DNA from: DASSBG01 sp965651365 | GTDB lineage: Bacteria; Pseudomonadota; Gammaproteobacteria; Xanthomonadales; Rhodanobacteraceae | Direction of reading: 5' to 3' | Length of the DNA stretch: 5,588 nucleotides | NCBI GenBank assembly: GCA_965651365.1 | Contig: CBFGSA010000158.1 | Location: forward strand, 1-5,588 | Part shown: positions 5,416-5,588 of the stretch, one piece after another | Layout: every line of letters begins with the position of its first letter | Numbering within the stretch: position 1 is the stretch's first letter | The notes under the pieces: model-generated | Told to the model about the DNA's origin: nothing | Databases searched by the model: none | Seen by the model: only the letters and a program-made list of their open reading frames with translations | Translations under genes and position numbers: made by a program

Positions 5416-5529
5416 GTCACGCTCCCTTGTCCGCATGTACCGCCCAGCCTACTCCCCCCCCGACTTTCTCAACATGCTGCCATCTGCGATTCTGCGGTAT
5501 CGTGGCGCTTTCAAGGCCGGAAACATGAG
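5416..5529. promoter_or_regulatory. Divergent intergenic region between the secreted-protein operon and aguB, with a C8/G8 tract
   Basis: These 114 bp must carry the start signals of the minus-strand operon and may carry those of aguB. A homopolymer of eight C (5454-5461; G8 on the operon's coding strand) lies about 39-46 nt upstream of the operon's start codon. A TTGAAA at 5513-5508 on the minus strand could be a -35, but no good -10 follows, so no promoter box is called. Confidence 0.5.
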
Positions 5530-5588
5530 ATGTCCGAAAAATTGCTGAAAGTGGCGCTGCTGCAGGAAACCGATCACGGCAGCCGCGC
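5530..5588 (+). CDS. aguB: Start of N-carbamoylputrescine amidase (partial, continues past the window)
   Basis: Only 59 bases are visible: ATG 5530, then residues SEKLLKVALLQETDHGSR and a following Ala. The pattern KVALLQ near the N terminus is typical of the first beta-strand of nitrilase-superfamily (carbon-nitrogen hydrolase) enzymes. The 'VALxQE' plus 'HGSR' style resembles AguB proteins, which hydrolyse N-carbamoylputrescine to putrescine, CO2 and ammonia. The catalytic Glu-Lys-Cys triad would lie further right and cannot be checked. The presence of aguA in the same orientation at 227 strongly supports the call. The ribosome site is weak; a possible AAGG is at 5513-5516. ATG 5525 is in another frame and ends after 7 codons. 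Other nitrilase-family amidases remain possible. Confidence 0.65.
   Translation, partial: MSEKLLKVALLQETDHGSR

Noticed and set aside
5416..5436. Upstream in-frame ATG (5436) as start of the first secreted paralogue
   Set aside because: It would place the GGGAG ribosome site inside the coding region and put charged residues (RTRERD) before the signal peptide. ATG 5415 gives a normal signal peptide.
5462..5529. Sigma-70 promoter for aguB
   Set aside because: Candidate boxes (for example TATCGT with a CTGCCA 15 nt upstream) match poorly and have a short spacer. I could not support a specific site.

Overview
This 5.6 kb window is GC-rich chromosomal DNA, about 65-70% GC in most sampled lines, with one clearly poorer patch at about 4540-5200. 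It most likely comes from a gammaproteobacterium of the Xanthomonadales/Lysobacterales type. That assignment is an inference. It rests on the agmatine deiminase / N-carbamoylputrescine amidase pair, the abundant GTAG-type REP and ATCCCGGA-type hairpin repeats, and the TCCCGAG heptamer tract. No rRNA or other taxonomic marker is present.

Layout, left to right. The 3' end of a small BamE/SmpA-like gene (1-215, +) is followed 11 nt later by a full-length agmatine deiminase, aguA (227-1294, +), with every catalytic motif in place. The last 13 codons and the stop codon of aguA lie inside a REP element. Positions 1295-1657 form a gene-free convergent region packed with repeats: two copies of a 79-bp direct repeat, a half-copy making a perfect 19-bp inverted repeat, a second hairpin family, and a heptamer tandem repeat. 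A DHA2-family multidrug efflux MFS transporter (1658-3202 or 3211, -) comes next. A roughly 300-bp intergenic stretch (3212-3515) holds its probable promoter, a palindrome over the -10 box, and a second copy of the hairpin repeat. Two tandem genes for homologous secreted proteins of unknown function then form a tight operon on the minus strand (5415 to 3516, 10-nt spacer). Finally, divergent from that operon, the window catches the first 20 codons of what looks like N-carbamoylputrescine amidase, aguB (5530 onward, +).

How the genes fit together. AguA and AguB carry out consecutive steps from agmatine to putrescine and are commonly neighbours. Here they have the same orientation but are separated by about 4.2 kb of oppositely oriented genes flanked by repeats, which looks like an insertion or rearrangement inside an older agu cluster. 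The transporter and the two secreted paralogues have no evident functional link to polyamine synthesis. The least understood part is the secreted pair: each has a signal peptide, a GLYY...QGLGYY module, a PCITC motif and a second Cys-x4-Cys pair, and each has exactly four cysteines in its mature part. The two genes differ strikingly in base composition.
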